From NCBI GenBank assembly GCA_935421135.1, contig OW285191.1, positions 4,783,504-4,847,503 of the forward strand: a stretch of 64,000 nucleotides of DNA, read 5' to 3'. The notes under the pieces are model-generated. The model had not been told where the DNA came from. It made no database searches and saw only the letters and a program-made list of their open reading frames with translations. Positions 26,242 through 37,074 of the stretch are shown here, in pieces (positions within the stretch are counted from its first letter, which is position 1; every line of letters begins with the position of its first letter). A program made the position numbers and the translations under genes. The stretch comes from Bugulina stolonifera (Eukaryota > Bryozoa > Gymnolaemata > Cheilostomatida > Bugulidae).

Positions 26242-27463
26242 TCAGTGGTGGATTGGAAACTTTATCAGTCCTTGTGATAAAGCAGCTGCCCACAGAACAC
26301 CATCTCTTATATACATGCCATATATATCAACACCATCAGTAATATGAATGAACTTGGGATGGTCTAACTCTTTCTTTAGTTCTCCTGTAACATACATAAC
26401 ATATTATTGTATAACAAACGATAGTAAAAATATATATTGTCACACAGGTGCTCTGTGTATTGATGTATGTTAACAATTTATACAATGTACATCATATTGT
26501 AGTGTTCGACTACATATTATGGTGTCCATAGACTACTATAATGTATAATATACATGGCGAATATAGTAGACCTACTCCACTACATGTTCATAATATAACA
26601 ATAATACCAAATAGTAAGTATATTAGTATAGCATATTATGTACAGTATATACAGGTCATTGACCTTACAATGAGTAAGTAGAAACTGTATAATTATATAA
26701 TATACACCAAGTGGAGTCACGTGTAGTGATATACATATAGTTATATATTGTGTATACACATGTGATAGAGATATTGTATATCTACATGTGAAATCTGATG
26801 TATTTATAAGTATATAATATACTGAACCTGTATCTGTGAGTACTTTAATAGACTTGGACTCCTCACTCCAAGCCCACAGTTCTCCATTGTGCCAGCATAT
26901 ACCTCTAGGATCATTTACTATAGTAGAGATCCATGTGAACACATACTCTGTCTTGTTACCTCCTCTAAGGTCTATCTTGTGGACTCTGTCGGAGTACCAG
27001 TCTGATACTAGTAAATGGTGAGGAGGACAGATACTGAGGTGTGTTGGTTCATTAAATGTGGAGTGTTTGATAGGAGGAAGTGGAGTACCATCTGTGGTGT
27101 AAACTACTACCTGCTTGTTGTCAGGGTCAGCAACAAACACCCTACTACTTACTACAGCTATACTTGATATATACCCACAGTCTGGTACAGACCATCTATT
27201 TAGTTCTTTATACTCAGAGTTGAACACAATAACATGTCTCTTAGTACCTGGTGCATTACACAAGGTATAGATATGATATTCATACAGCTGTATTGAGACT
27301 ATGGTACCAGTACCTGTGTCTATTCCCCTATCAACTTCACCACTATTATGTACTACATCAAACCCATTATTCCTACCCACCAGTATCCGACCTCCCCCTG
27401 CTCCAGCTACATCATAGCACCACTTGGTCAGTACGTCATCATGTAGACCTAGACGCATAGTAC
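26242..27463 (-). CDS. NHL/beta-propeller-like protein, two 3' exons
   Basis: Exon 26828-27463 (AG acceptor, GT donor) joins exon 26242-26384 in matching phase across a 443-bp intron, ending at TGA 26242-26244. The protein is a run of propeller-like blades: YISSIAVVSSRVFVADPDN, THLSICPPHHLLVSDWYSD, DPRGICWHNGELWAWS, IRDGVLWAAALSQG. This alternation of hydrophobic strands with D/N-rich turns resembles NHL-repeat proteins such as the C-terminal parts of TRIM-NHL proteins; that is a fold-level inference. An in-frame ATG lies five bases into the upstream exon, so about 257 residues could be made from here, but further 5' exons are likely. The intron upstream would contain the hAT and both Maverick-like elements. 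No in-frame stop is seen. Possibly still functional, in contrast to copy A. Confidence 0.7.
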
Positions 27464-27651
27464 CTGTATAATGTATAACATATACGTGTATATAACATAA
27501 TATAGTACATACAACATAGTACCTGTATAATATATAATATATACGTGTATATAACATAATATAGTACATACATAGTACCTGTGTGTGTATATAATATATA
27601 GATGTGTATAACATAATATAGTACATACATAGTACCTGTGTGTGTATATAA
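27464..27651. repeat. AT-rich tandem repeat, left part
   Basis: Units of about 60-75 bp containing CATAATATAGTACATACATA and GTACCTGTAT. The same array continues at 37426-37640, so the hAT and the first Maverick-like element inserted into one array. Confidence 0.85.
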
Positions 27652-29254
27652 TAGGCCTGCACCGGTGTTGCCTCCCCACTGATATTCGGTTTTTGGGGTG
27701 GTGGTAATCAAACACCGGTTGACACCGGTTCTCTTGTGCCTGGTCTCATTCGGTGTCAACCGATGCCAAATTTGGATCGATATACCGAACCGCACCGGAC
27801 CCCTTGGTTCTGGTCTCAATCGGTGTCAACTTTGGTTCGATATACCGGATCGAACCGGTCCAGGAGCTAGTTTGACTAATAGAGTTGTCCCATCATGATC
27901 ATTCAATACAAGGGAACAAAAATCCTCAACACTTTCTTGCAACATGAGTTCATGCCAATCATGGTTTATTTTATTTTCAGATATGGCAGGCAGACAGGGC
28001 TTCATTAAAACATAGTATATGTATATTATTTTCATTCAAGTGGCTATTGGGTTAATGAAAGTAATCAGTGCTTACTCCTACTCCAAGATTTTGTATTTGC
28101 CCATGTAGCCTAGTGGGTCTTAAGTTGCATTGGGTCTTACTTCACCTATTTTATATAATTTTAATAAATATATTAAATATAAAAACATGAGACTGGACAC
28201 ACCCAACCGACTACATACTATTTATTAGATTTATTACTGATTGTGACCAAATTACAGAAGAAAAACAGCAAACATTGTTTCCACCACACTTGTACCATTG
28301 ACACAAAAAGATAACAAATTTAAAATTACATGGGCTAACTTCATATCACAAGAGAAAGAAGAAATGCTAGCATAGTTGCATTTTCATATGATGTAATGAT
28401 AATGTAGGAAATCTTCCTTGCAAGCTTTCTTGATAGATTGCTGATTTGGTGTAATTCAGTGTGCCCACCGATTCAACCTAGCAGATTTGTCTTCAGATTG
28501 AATATTACGATGGCTCAGTCCGATGAATTCTACCTACAAAATATTGATTGAACATTACATTAGTATTAGCTTATTTTAAATAAATAAAGAGCTGGTACTT
28601 ACCAATAGCATAACTACACAACGATTTGAAATTAAAAAGCCATAATATTCATAATGATTAACTATTATAAGCATTGTAGCTATTCTTAGTTACAAGCGAT
28701 TATAATCAAATTTAAACATTAGTAGTAGATTAATTATAATAGAAATAATTAATCCAATGGTATGTTTAAATTTAATTATATATTATTATTAATTATAATA
28801 ATCCATTATATTCGATCGTATACTACTATTCTATTTCAGCACACTATTCATGAACAAAGCAATCATATGCAAACGATAGAATATAATATACGCAGAATCT
28901 GCTAAGTTACGTAATTATTAATCAATTTATTATAATTTGATAATAATTATTACCTCCACAACATTGATAATCAATCACAGCCACGATGGCAGTTAATGTG
29001 GAAACGGATAAGCGAAGGTATGCAACCTAGTTTGAAGTGAGGTAAACAAGAGCACGTGATATTAGACCGCATGAATATTTAATGACTACTGGCATAGCGA
29101 TCCGGTTCGATAACATCGAACTACACCGAACCATCGATAGATCGTTTGGGCACGGTGCCGGTACGATTCGGTGCATAAAAAATTTGCCGATGTGTAACAC
29201 CGAGGGTTCACACACCGTTTACATCGTTTGAAACCGAAACACCGTGCAGGCCTA
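27652..29254. mobile_element. Nonautonomous hAT-like transposon, 1603 bp
   Basis: Inverted ends TAGGCCTGCAC, with GGTGTT following closely. An exact 8-bp target duplication GTATATAA lies at 27644-27651 and 29255-29262. Eight-base duplications and short TA-starting ends are typical of hAT. Subterminal regions are rich in CGGTGTCAAC/ACCGGTT motifs, including two direct copies of about 75 bp (27735-27860). No transposase-like reading frame; the longest frames are short and unrecognised. Confidence 0.85.
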
Positions 29255-29268
29255 GTATATAATATATA

Positions 29269-29608
29269 AGTAGTATAGCCAGTGCAGATCTGCACAGACA
29301 CCCGGCCATTTCCGCGTCTTATTAGCCCTAGATCCAAAAACTCTCCGGGCGGACGACCACCCCACCCGTCCTCTCGCCCCCTCCCCTTCCCTAAACCTCA
29401 CTCTATGTGCAAAGCCCTAGAACCTACCCCCCGATCGCGGGTGGGGTTTCAAAAACCTCATCGGCTGTTCCGTAGAACCCAGTCTAAAGAGCAAACCCCG
29501 CGCCCCGTCCCCGTCCCGTCCCACGGCTCGGGCAAGGGGGCGCGCGCGTACGCGCCCCCCCCCCCCCCCCGCCCCGCGAACCCTACCCGTCCTCCCTCCA
29601 CCCGTCTC
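29269..29608 (+). repeat. Left terminal inverted repeat, element I
   Basis: Matches the reverse complement of about 37075-37419 and both ends of element II. Contains the palindrome GTGCAGATCTGCAC (29282-29295), 13 bp from the end, and a C14-type run near 29557. Open frames here (for example 29282-29689) are by-products of GC richness. Confidence 0.9.
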
Positions 29609-29622
29609 CAAAAGTTTTTGCC

Positions 29623-30348
29623 TCAAAACTGTGCAGTGGCAGGAAGGAGACGCTCGCCGAGGATGGAGTCTAGAATGGCACAATCGTAGAATGTTCTCCC
29701 GCTCTTGGAAGTCTTCTGTCCCTTGTACACCATCACGGAGGGGAGGAGCTCTTTCATCGAAACTGCCAGACGTCCCGGAAGGAAGACCTCTTCCTTTCTT
29801 TCTTCGTTTCCAATCCGACACTCATAGGTGGCAATGGAGTTGCTCGCATTATCACCATCACCGCATCTTGGGACGTATGTGGGTCCGAGCGCGGTCACCA
29901 CCAGCACAGAACCAACGGGGAATGAAGATAGCGTTTGCACTCGAAAAAATTCTTCTAACTGGGCCAAGGTCTTCTTTCTCAAGTCACCGGCCAGCTTTTT
30001 CATGGCTGCTCCTGGCAGGGAGCACACGCTCTCGATACGGTTGAATGTGTTTTGTCCTTTAGCGGTCTCCTGCTGTCCCAAGTACACCATGATCCTAGGT
30101 GGAAGGGTAAGGTCCTTTAGCTCCTCTTCTTTGACATCCGCTAGCTTGGGCATGGCGTGACGAATGTTAGTGTGAAAGCTGATGCAATGTCTCGTCCCCT
30201 TGCCATCCACATAGCTTGCCCTGGCTAAGAATGCTTTTCCGAATGCCGTTTCAACCACCGAACCTCCACTCACTTCTAGCACAGTTCCTGGCTCTAGCTC
30301 TGACAGCTTCACCGTTGTCTGCAGAGAGCTCCTCTTCTCCGCTCCCAT
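29623..30348 (-). CDS. Element I protein of 241 residues, internal duplication
   Basis: Unrecognised protein from a plausible ATG at 30348, preceded by an AG (TTATTGTAG) that may be an acceptor for a 5' untranslated exon. It has two related halves: residues about 85-107 carry PPRIMVYLGQQETAKGQNTF, and about 205-228 carry PSVMVYKGQKTSKSGRTF. Each half combines predicted beta strands with a conserved MVYxGQ-T-G-TF motif. A duplicated small beta-barrel such as an OB fold, possibly binding single-stranded DNA, would suit a protein-primed replicon; that function is inferred only. It lies downstream of the 167-residue gene on the same strand, 73 bases away. It is absent from element II. Confidence 0.7.
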   Translation of the reverse strand: MGAEKRSSLQTTVKLSELEPGTVLEVSGGSVVETAFGKAFLARASYVDGKGTRHCISFHTNIRHAMPKLADVKEEELKDLTLPPRIMVYLGQQETAKGQNTFNRIESVCSLPGAAMKKLAGDLRKKTLAQLEEFFRVQTLSSFPVGSVLVVTALGPTYVPRCGDGDNASNSIATYECRIGNEERKEEVFLPGRLAVSMKELLPSVMVYKGQKTSKSGRTFYDCAILDSILGERLLPATAQF

Positions 30349-30420
30349 GCTCCTACAATAACGAAAGTGGTGTATATAGATCCGACAAAGCGGTTAAACG
30401 GGAGAAAGATGGTACGGAGT

Positions 30421-30449
30421 TTTATGGATATGCGAAGCATATCCATAAA
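30421..30449. other. Perfect 13-bp hairpin at the 167-residue ORF stop
   Basis: TTTATGGATATGC, loop GAA, then the exact inverse. On the minus strand the stop codon (30422-30424) is the last part of the stem. It could be an RNA 3' element or a protein binding site between the two minus-strand genes. Confidence 0.7.
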
Positions 30450-30925
30450 GCACGAGCTTTCTCCAGGCTTAGTCCCCCGCTCTTTTTCTTCCCCTTACAA
30501 GGGGACTTGGTAGCTTTTTTTCCCTTCGACGTCTCACCACCATCCATTTCTTCCGTAGCCGTATCGGCTCCGTGGCCATCATCATCATCATCATCATCTG
30601 ATATTACAATCACCTGGGGTTTCTTCTTTTTCCTAGCACAGATTTCATCTCCTTTTGGGCTCTTCCTCTTCTTGGATGTTGTGGTCTCGCCCCTATCCGA
30701 GGCCCGCTCCGGGGAGGACGGAAAGTCCGCCATGTTAGAAAGATCCTTTCGGGCAACACTCCCCACTCCTATTATTTTCCCCTTCTTCCGTGCCTCTTTT
30801 AACGCATCCACCTCTTCTTTCCTCTTCTGACTGCACTCTTCTTCTTCAATAATTCCATCCATTTGTGAGTCCGTTAAGCCCGCAAATAACTCTTCTTGGT
30901 TCTGGACTATGTTGTCAGTATCCAT
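30422..30925 (-). CDS. Element I nuclear-type acidic/basic protein, 167 residues
   Basis: Unrecognised, low-complexity charged protein starting at the ATG at 30925. Seen: lysine-rich patches typical of nuclear localisation (KKRKSPK near residue 87, RKKKKP near 98), then the hydrophobic core VIVISDDDDDDD (about 104-115), which fits the consensus of a SUMO-interacting motif (four hydrophobic residues followed by an acidic run), then an acidic stretch and another lysine-rich segment. A TATAAAG box about 80 bases upstream (31004-31012, minus strand) suggests its own promoter, divergent from the polymerase gene. No enzymatic domain is seen. It might act in the nucleus on chromatin or SUMO-dependent pathways. 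Confidence 0.65.
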   Translation of the reverse strand: MDTDNIVQNQEELFAGLTDSQMDGIIEEEECSQKRKEEVDALKEARKKGKIIGVGSVARKDLSNMADFPSSPERASDRGETTTSKKRKSPKGDEICARKKKKPQVIVISDDDDDDDGHGADTATEEMDGGETSKGKKATKSPCKGKKKSGGLSLEKARALWICFAYP

Positions 30926-30929
30926 TGAT

Positions 30930-31266
30930 AATGTACTATTGTAGTAGTGTTCCTGTACAGTAGTGATGTGCTGAACTTTGAATGCTGAGACTGTGATCCC
31001 ACTCTCCCTTTATACATCTGCTCATTTCTTGACTCCTCCCTTTTTATTATCCAATCCCAATGTGTCCCGATGCACCCCGATGTGTCAACAAGTACAGCAT
31101 AAGGTTAGTGCTAAATAGGGTAATCGGCAGCAATTGTGAAGTGTTTATTGTATATAATGCTATTGCACCAAAAACAGAAAAATTAACTTACACCCTACTA
31201 CTATATATTTTTATAGGGAGACTAAACAGAGACACCTACCTTCTAGCCAGCGCATGATCAGCAGAG
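30930..31266. promoter_or_regulatory. Divergent promoter region of element I
   Basis: Between the minus-strand 167-residue gene and the plus-strand polymerase gene. It has a minus-strand TATAAAG, two CCAAT-like motifs near 31052-31062, and CCCGATGCACCCCGATG repeats (31066-31084) that are greatly expanded at the centre of element II. A leader unit CAACAAGTACAGCATAAG, followed by GTTAGTG, occurs here and again at 31270-31295, so the first exon and intron have been duplicated in tandem. Confidence 0.55.
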
Positions 31267-34200
31267 ATGTCAACAAGTGAAAAAGAAGGTTAGTGCTAAA
31301 TGAGGTAGTTGGTAGCAATTGTGGATCGTTTACTGTTTATGTAGTGTGAAGTAAAAGAATAATAACTTACACCCTACCATTTTTTTTTATAGGGGGAGAG
31401 ACCTCTCGCCAGGTCGAGCACGCCTGTCAACTATGCGGTCTGGTTCTCAGAACAGCGTTTTCTCTAGACAGGCACACGAAGAGAATGCATGCACAGGCTC
31501 ACCCGCACAAGTGCCCCGTTTGTGGCGGATGTTTTGATGGGAGGAGAAAGCTAGGTCATCACATGAGGCGATTTCATAGCGAGGGTAAGGTGGAAAAAGA
31601 TGAGGGAGGTGCAGAGAAGTTTGATGATGTTTTCTGGTCTAAACCGCCAACAGCTGAAGAGGGGAATGAGATGGGGGTGCTACTAGCCCGCTATTGGAGC
31701 TCCATCAGGTCCGCAATACACTCTCGTCCTGTAGAAGATATTCTCAACGTTCGAGTGTGGAGAGGGGAAGGTGAAGACGAAGGAGATGAAGAGGTGTGGA
31801 CTAAGTTGAGAGCAATGTGGAAGAGAGTGCCTTGTACTGTGAAGATTAACTGTAGTGCTGGAGTCATCCTCGAGCATAAGACCAGCGGAGAGTTGCGCTA
31901 CTTTCACTCATCGAGCAACAATGCCGCATTCTTCCCCAAACCAAGACTGATCAGAACAGAGAATGAGATGAGAGAGTTTTGCGAATCTGTGAAGGAGCTC
32001 GACTTGAGAGAGAGGTCAGCACAAAGGAGACCGAATACCGCTTGGGCTTTACGACACATTGCGAATCTGACATTCTACATCTATAAACTCCTAGAGATTG
32101 GTAAGGTGGGCGGTGTAGTGAGCAAACTCCCAGACTACATACTTAACAACCGACACGTGATAGCACTAGACGTAGACTTTTGGGCTAGAGGAGGTGCGCG
32201 TCCCTACTCAGACAACTTGTGTTTCTTTAGATGCTTGGCCATGATGTATGACTGTAACTGCGACCAAAAGAAGGGATGTCGTTGCCGTCGCCCCTCTCAC
32301 ACCACAACACATCGCTTGTTTAAACAATACATGAGACAAACTAAATCTTCTTCCCCACCCTCATCAACTTTGTCAGACTTTCCCGGGGTGGGCGCGAGTG
32401 ATCTACTGGCCTTGGAAGATCATTTTGACATATCTATAATAGTCTTCTGTCTAACTGATGAGGAGGTAGCTCCGATAGTTTGGTCATCCGGGGCACAAAA
32501 CAAAGCCCATAAACTCTTCGTCAACATGTACGAAAAACACTTCAGCTGGATAAAGAATGTTGATTCGTTTGCCAGATGTTTCACCTGCAAGCTGTGCGAT
32601 AGCGCGTTTACACGCTTGTCCAGCCTACGACGACACAAGTGCTCGCCAGAAGAGGCATCGGTGTTCGTTTTCCCTGGTGGAACGTTTGGACCCCCGCCAA
32701 CCATATTCACAAAACTCAAGCGAGTGGCGGGAATAGAGGTGGTGAACCCCGACCTCTTATACTACCCCTAACTATATCACCTATGATATCGAATGCTTCA
32801 TGCCAAAAGACAACCTACCAACTAACACCACCACGATGACTTTTAGTGCAAGACACGAGCTACTGAGCATATCCGCGTGTTCTAACGTCCCGGGGTTTGA
32901 GCGGGCCAAGTGTTTTGTGAGGAGCGTCAACAGCAAGGATGGGACGAAGTGCATTCGTCAATTCGTCCAATACATAGCAAAGATTGCTGACGTGGCAGGA
33001 GATTTGTTCGGAGAAAGATTCCAGGATGTACGCGAGCGACTCTCTACCTTCCTCGCGGATCGGGCGGATAGAGAAGAGGCCTTTGCTGACGACAAGTTCT
33101 CTAACGTCTCGACTTACAGGGTGAAGTCCGGTCTCTCCGGATCAGAAAGAGAGTTAGAACAGCACATCTCCAGCGTTCCGGTGGTCGGCTTCAACTCGCA
33201 AAAGTATGACCTAAATATACTAAAGGGACCTTTACTTCGCTCTCTACAAGAGGAGGAGGGAGAAGATTTTGTTTTCATCGTTAAGCGTGTTAACAGCATG
33301 TCCTGCGTGGAGAGTAGACGTTTTAGGTTCCTTGACATATGCAACCTTATCGCACCAGGCTTCAACTACTCCAAATACTTGAAGGCATTTGGCGTGTCAG
33401 AGAGTAAGGGATTCTTTCCTTACGACTGGGTAGATTCCCTGAGAAGGTTGGATCATCATGGACTCCCTCCCCGGGAGAGTTTTTTCAACTCGCTGACTCA
33501 GCAAGAATTGAGCGAGCAAGATTATCACCACTGCCAGCTCGTGTGGGAAAGAGAGAACATAGAAACGTTCAGGGATTTCCTCATCTAGTACAACAACCTC
33601 GATGTGGCCCCATTCATCGAGGCCATTGCACGTCAGAGCTCTATCTATCGACAAAAGGGTATTGATATGTTGAAATCCGCAATCTCGCTTCCAGGCTTGG
33701 CTATCAGATGGTTGTTTATGGAGGTGGAGGTCCGACCTTATGGCTACTCTCCTCCGCAAGCCGCTCTCCCGCTGCATAGGTTAATGTCTCTCCGAGGCGA
33801 ACTTTGCAACTCACAACCCATATGTCTGTTCGATGAGGAGAGCAAAAGTCTGTACCACACTCTTCGCGATAACCTCGTGGGAGGGCCAAGCATCATCTTT
33901 CACAGACATCATGAAGTTGGAGTGACCTCTATTCGAGAGAAGATTTATGGCACATCCGCAAAACCCTGTAGGTCCATTCTGGGAGTCGATGCCAACGCTC
34001 TCTACCTATACTGCATGATGGGGAATATGCCTACGGGTTATTCCAGGCGGAGGCTAGAGAGCCGAGGCTTTGCTCTGGAACCCGTTAAAAAGTTCAGCAA
34101 AGTGGCGCATGGATGGTTAGAGTTCCAATCGTGGAAGAGAGGAGAGGTCATCCTTCACCAACAGAATGGAGGAGAAATGAGGATAGGCTGTCACAACCTA

Positions 34201-35926
34201 CCGGTGGATGGTTATAGCGAACAGAGCCGGACTGTGTACCAATTCCACGGTTGTTACTGGCACGGACACGAGTGCGAGCTGGGAGGGAATGGAAAAGGTG
34301 TCAGAAACATGACGAATGAAGAGCTCCGGGTGGACACTGCGAGGAAAGAAGATTACATCAAGGCTCTAGGCTATAAGCTCATCACCACTCGGGAGTGTGA
34401 GTGGGGAGCGCGAGTTCGTTCGGATGATGAGGTTAGGACATTTCTCTCCGTCTTCTTTTCTTCTCTCTATCCAGAGAGGGGTTGTGTCAACCTCGATAAA
34501 ATAATCAACAACATTCGTAGTGGAGAGTACTACGGTTTAGTGGAGTGTGACATTTCCGTACCCGAAGAGCTAAAAGCGAAGTTCTCTGAGATGGCACCTA
34601 TTTTCAAGAATATAAATGTGGGAAGAGAACACCTTAGCGAACACATGCGCGCTTTTGCCAAACAGAACGGATTCTTGAAGAGACCTCAGCGAATGCTCGT
34701 GGGGAGTCTTTTTGGCGAGCGAATCACACTACTCACCGATCTGGCTAGATGGTATCTAGATCAAGGTTTGATAATTACCAGGGTCTATCAGTTTGTTCAC
34801 TTTATCCCACGAGCCGTCTTCAAAGACTTTGGTTCTTCGGTCTCAGATGCAAGGAGAGGGGGAGATCTGGACCCCGATCTGGCCTTCTTGGCCAGCACCA
34901 GCAAGCTCGTTGGGAACTCAGCCTACAGAAAGACCATAACAAATAAGGAAAAACATAAGACTGTCAAGTATGTAGAGACGGTAGAGGGGGCGGCCGTCAA
35001 AGTGAGGAGTAGGCACTTTTCTAGTCTCAACGAAGTCGATGAAAACTACTTTGAGATAGAGCTTCACAAGAAAAAGGTAAGTGTTGACAATCTTTCTTAC
35101 TTTGACTCTTGATTTGACAAAACTTTTTCCGAGTGGAAGAGTGAACTTTCTCTCTCTCTCTTTCTTTTAGATTCGAATGGATGTTCCATCCGTCGTAGGA
35201 TTCGTCATCCTCCAGAGAGCCAAGCTGAGGATGCTAGAGTTCTACTACGACTTTATGGATAGGTGAGTAGAACTAGGCTATACAAAGATTTTATCAAATC
35301 CTTTTCTATTTATTCTTCGGTGTCAGCAACCTCCAACCCGCCCGATTTATTTTCACAGATTCGTCAGCAGAGAGGACTTTGAGTACGTAGAAATGGATAC
35401 GGATAGCGCTTACATGGCCCTGAGTGCTCGCAGCATAGATGAGGTCATCCGAAAAGATAAAAAAGAAGAGTTCTACAGAGAGTATGGTAAATGGTTTCCC
35501 AGACCCTTCTGCGATAGCCACAAGGGAGACTTTATCACAACCAAGGTGCTCGGGCAAGAGTGGGAGATGAGGGAATGTTGTGAGAAGGTGCAGCGATACG
35601 AAACACAAACCCCTGGCCTGTTTAAGGAGGAGTTTCGGGGGGAGGGGGTCATCGCGCTCAACTCAAAAACATACTTTTGTTGGTCCGCTGACGGCGATAG
35701 CAAGTATAGCAGCAAAGGACTAAATAAAAGAGGAAACACCCTAACCAAAGAGAAGTTCCTCTCCGTGCTCAAAACAGGGGAGTCGGTGAGAAGAGACAAT
35801 CGGGGTTTTATCAGAAGAGGAAATCAAACGTATAGCTATACTCAGCTAGAGACCGGACTCACCTACTTCTACGGTAAGCGGAAGGTTGCGGAAGACGGGG
35901 TGAGTACGACTCCTATAGAATGCTAG
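31267..35926 (+). pseudogene. Spliced family-B DNA polymerase with zinc fingers
   Basis: Exons 31267-31288, 31393-35076, 35171-35262 and 35359-35926; all GT-AG, phases agree. About 1450 codons. Order: two C2H2 fingers (first at 31422-31487, second at 31509-31574), a region with SDNLCFFRCLA (near 32211) resembling an OTU-type Cys motif with a possible His partner in KHFSWIK (near 32540), a third finger (near 32590-32640), exonuclease motifs YDIECF (32779), GFNSQKYD (33187) and YNNLD (33589), polymerase motif A DANALYLY (33988), the FHGCYWHG block (34242), motif B KLVGNSAYRK (34900) and motif C MDTDS (35393). Two breaks: one extra C at CCCC 32765-32768, which stops the first frame at TAA 32769, and an in-frame TAG at 33586-33588 just before YNNLD. 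Family match is DNA_pol_B_2 (protein-primed type). Confidence 0.9.
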
Positions 35927-36375
35927 TACTGATTTCTCGGAGATGAGACTACTTCATTCGATAAATCGGAGAGTAAACGAAAAACGAATAGTGCATCATA
36001 ACCCTTGTATATATAATATATATCCGTATAATTCTTTTCACATTCACTCTCTATTGTAAGGGGTCTCCGTCCTCGAAACGGAGGGTTTACCGGTTGTAGC
36101 CTTAAAACCGAGCAATAAAACACTAGCTAATACATTAAAAACCATTTACCTCTCCAAACCAAAGGGGTAGACGGTACTAGCGCAGCTTCCGCTCATACTC
36201 ACCCCTTATCAGTTCACATTTCTTCTATTGTCTTCATTCGTAGGTGGGGGGTGACATCGCACGCGCACGATGCGCTCTCTCCCTATCGGAGTTTGTTACC
36301 CGGGGGAAAGTGGACGCGGTGGTCAAAGAAATTGGTTGCGAGTCAACGACATCATCGTAGAGGCGGGTCTATTTG

Positions 36376-36437
<62 letters not shown>

Positions 36438-37074
36438 CGATGGCGATGAGAAGACAGGCATCCATCTATCCCGTTTATCTATTTCTATTTCTACTCCTCC
36501 GAGCGATGATGTCGTCGGCTAGCCTCCTCGCGAAGTCTACGGTTTGAAGCGCGGAAGAGCCACCGCCTTCACTTTCCCTCGCCGCTCGTCACGGGGACGG
36601 GTGATTTCCCTAGGGGAGGGTCCGGGGGAAATGAGGGTTAAGGCACGAGTCTTTCATCAAAGGTCCGGGGGCGCTCGAACGGAGGAGCGCGGGAGTGCGG
36701 TGTCACCCCGACCAGTTCAGTCTCAACAGTCCCCGGCGAAGAAATCATCCGGAAGCACCACCACCACTCGGTAAGTTTCTTATAGTAGTATAGTCAGCGT
36801 CGTAAACTCTGCACGGGCACTCTGCACGGGCGTAGCCTATCATTACTCTAACCCGTATTTTCCTTCGCTTCACCCTACTCCAGCCGACGGCCCGCCCGCG
36901 AGGGCCGCGACGGGTCGTTGGGGCGGGAGGGCGGGGGAGGGGCGGGGGATGGGCGGGGGATGGGCGGGGGGAGGGCGGCGTGGGGCCACGACTGGACTCG
37001 CAAACGAGAACCGCCGCGAGGCGGAGGGCGAGGCGGAGGGGAGGGGTGGGGAGGGGTGGGGAGGGGCGGGGACG
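35927..37074. other. Noncoding right arm of element I
   Basis: Downstream of the polymerase: a small hairpin (CTCCGT...ACGGAG, 36066-36083), an AATAAA signal at 36113, a GAT/ATG microsatellite of about 20 units (36380-36437), then GC-rich sequence. An internal copy of the element terminus, AGTAGTATAG, lies at 36784-36793. Frames here are microsatellite or GC artefacts. Confidence 0.7.

Noticed and set aside
29282..29689. Proline/arginine-rich frames in the terminal repeats
   Set aside because: They occur on both strands and in every terminal repeat because of GC-rich sequence, and have no domain.
36251..36547. 98-codon frame with poly-Met
   Set aside because: It is the translation of an ATG microsatellite; related versions occur in both arms of element II.
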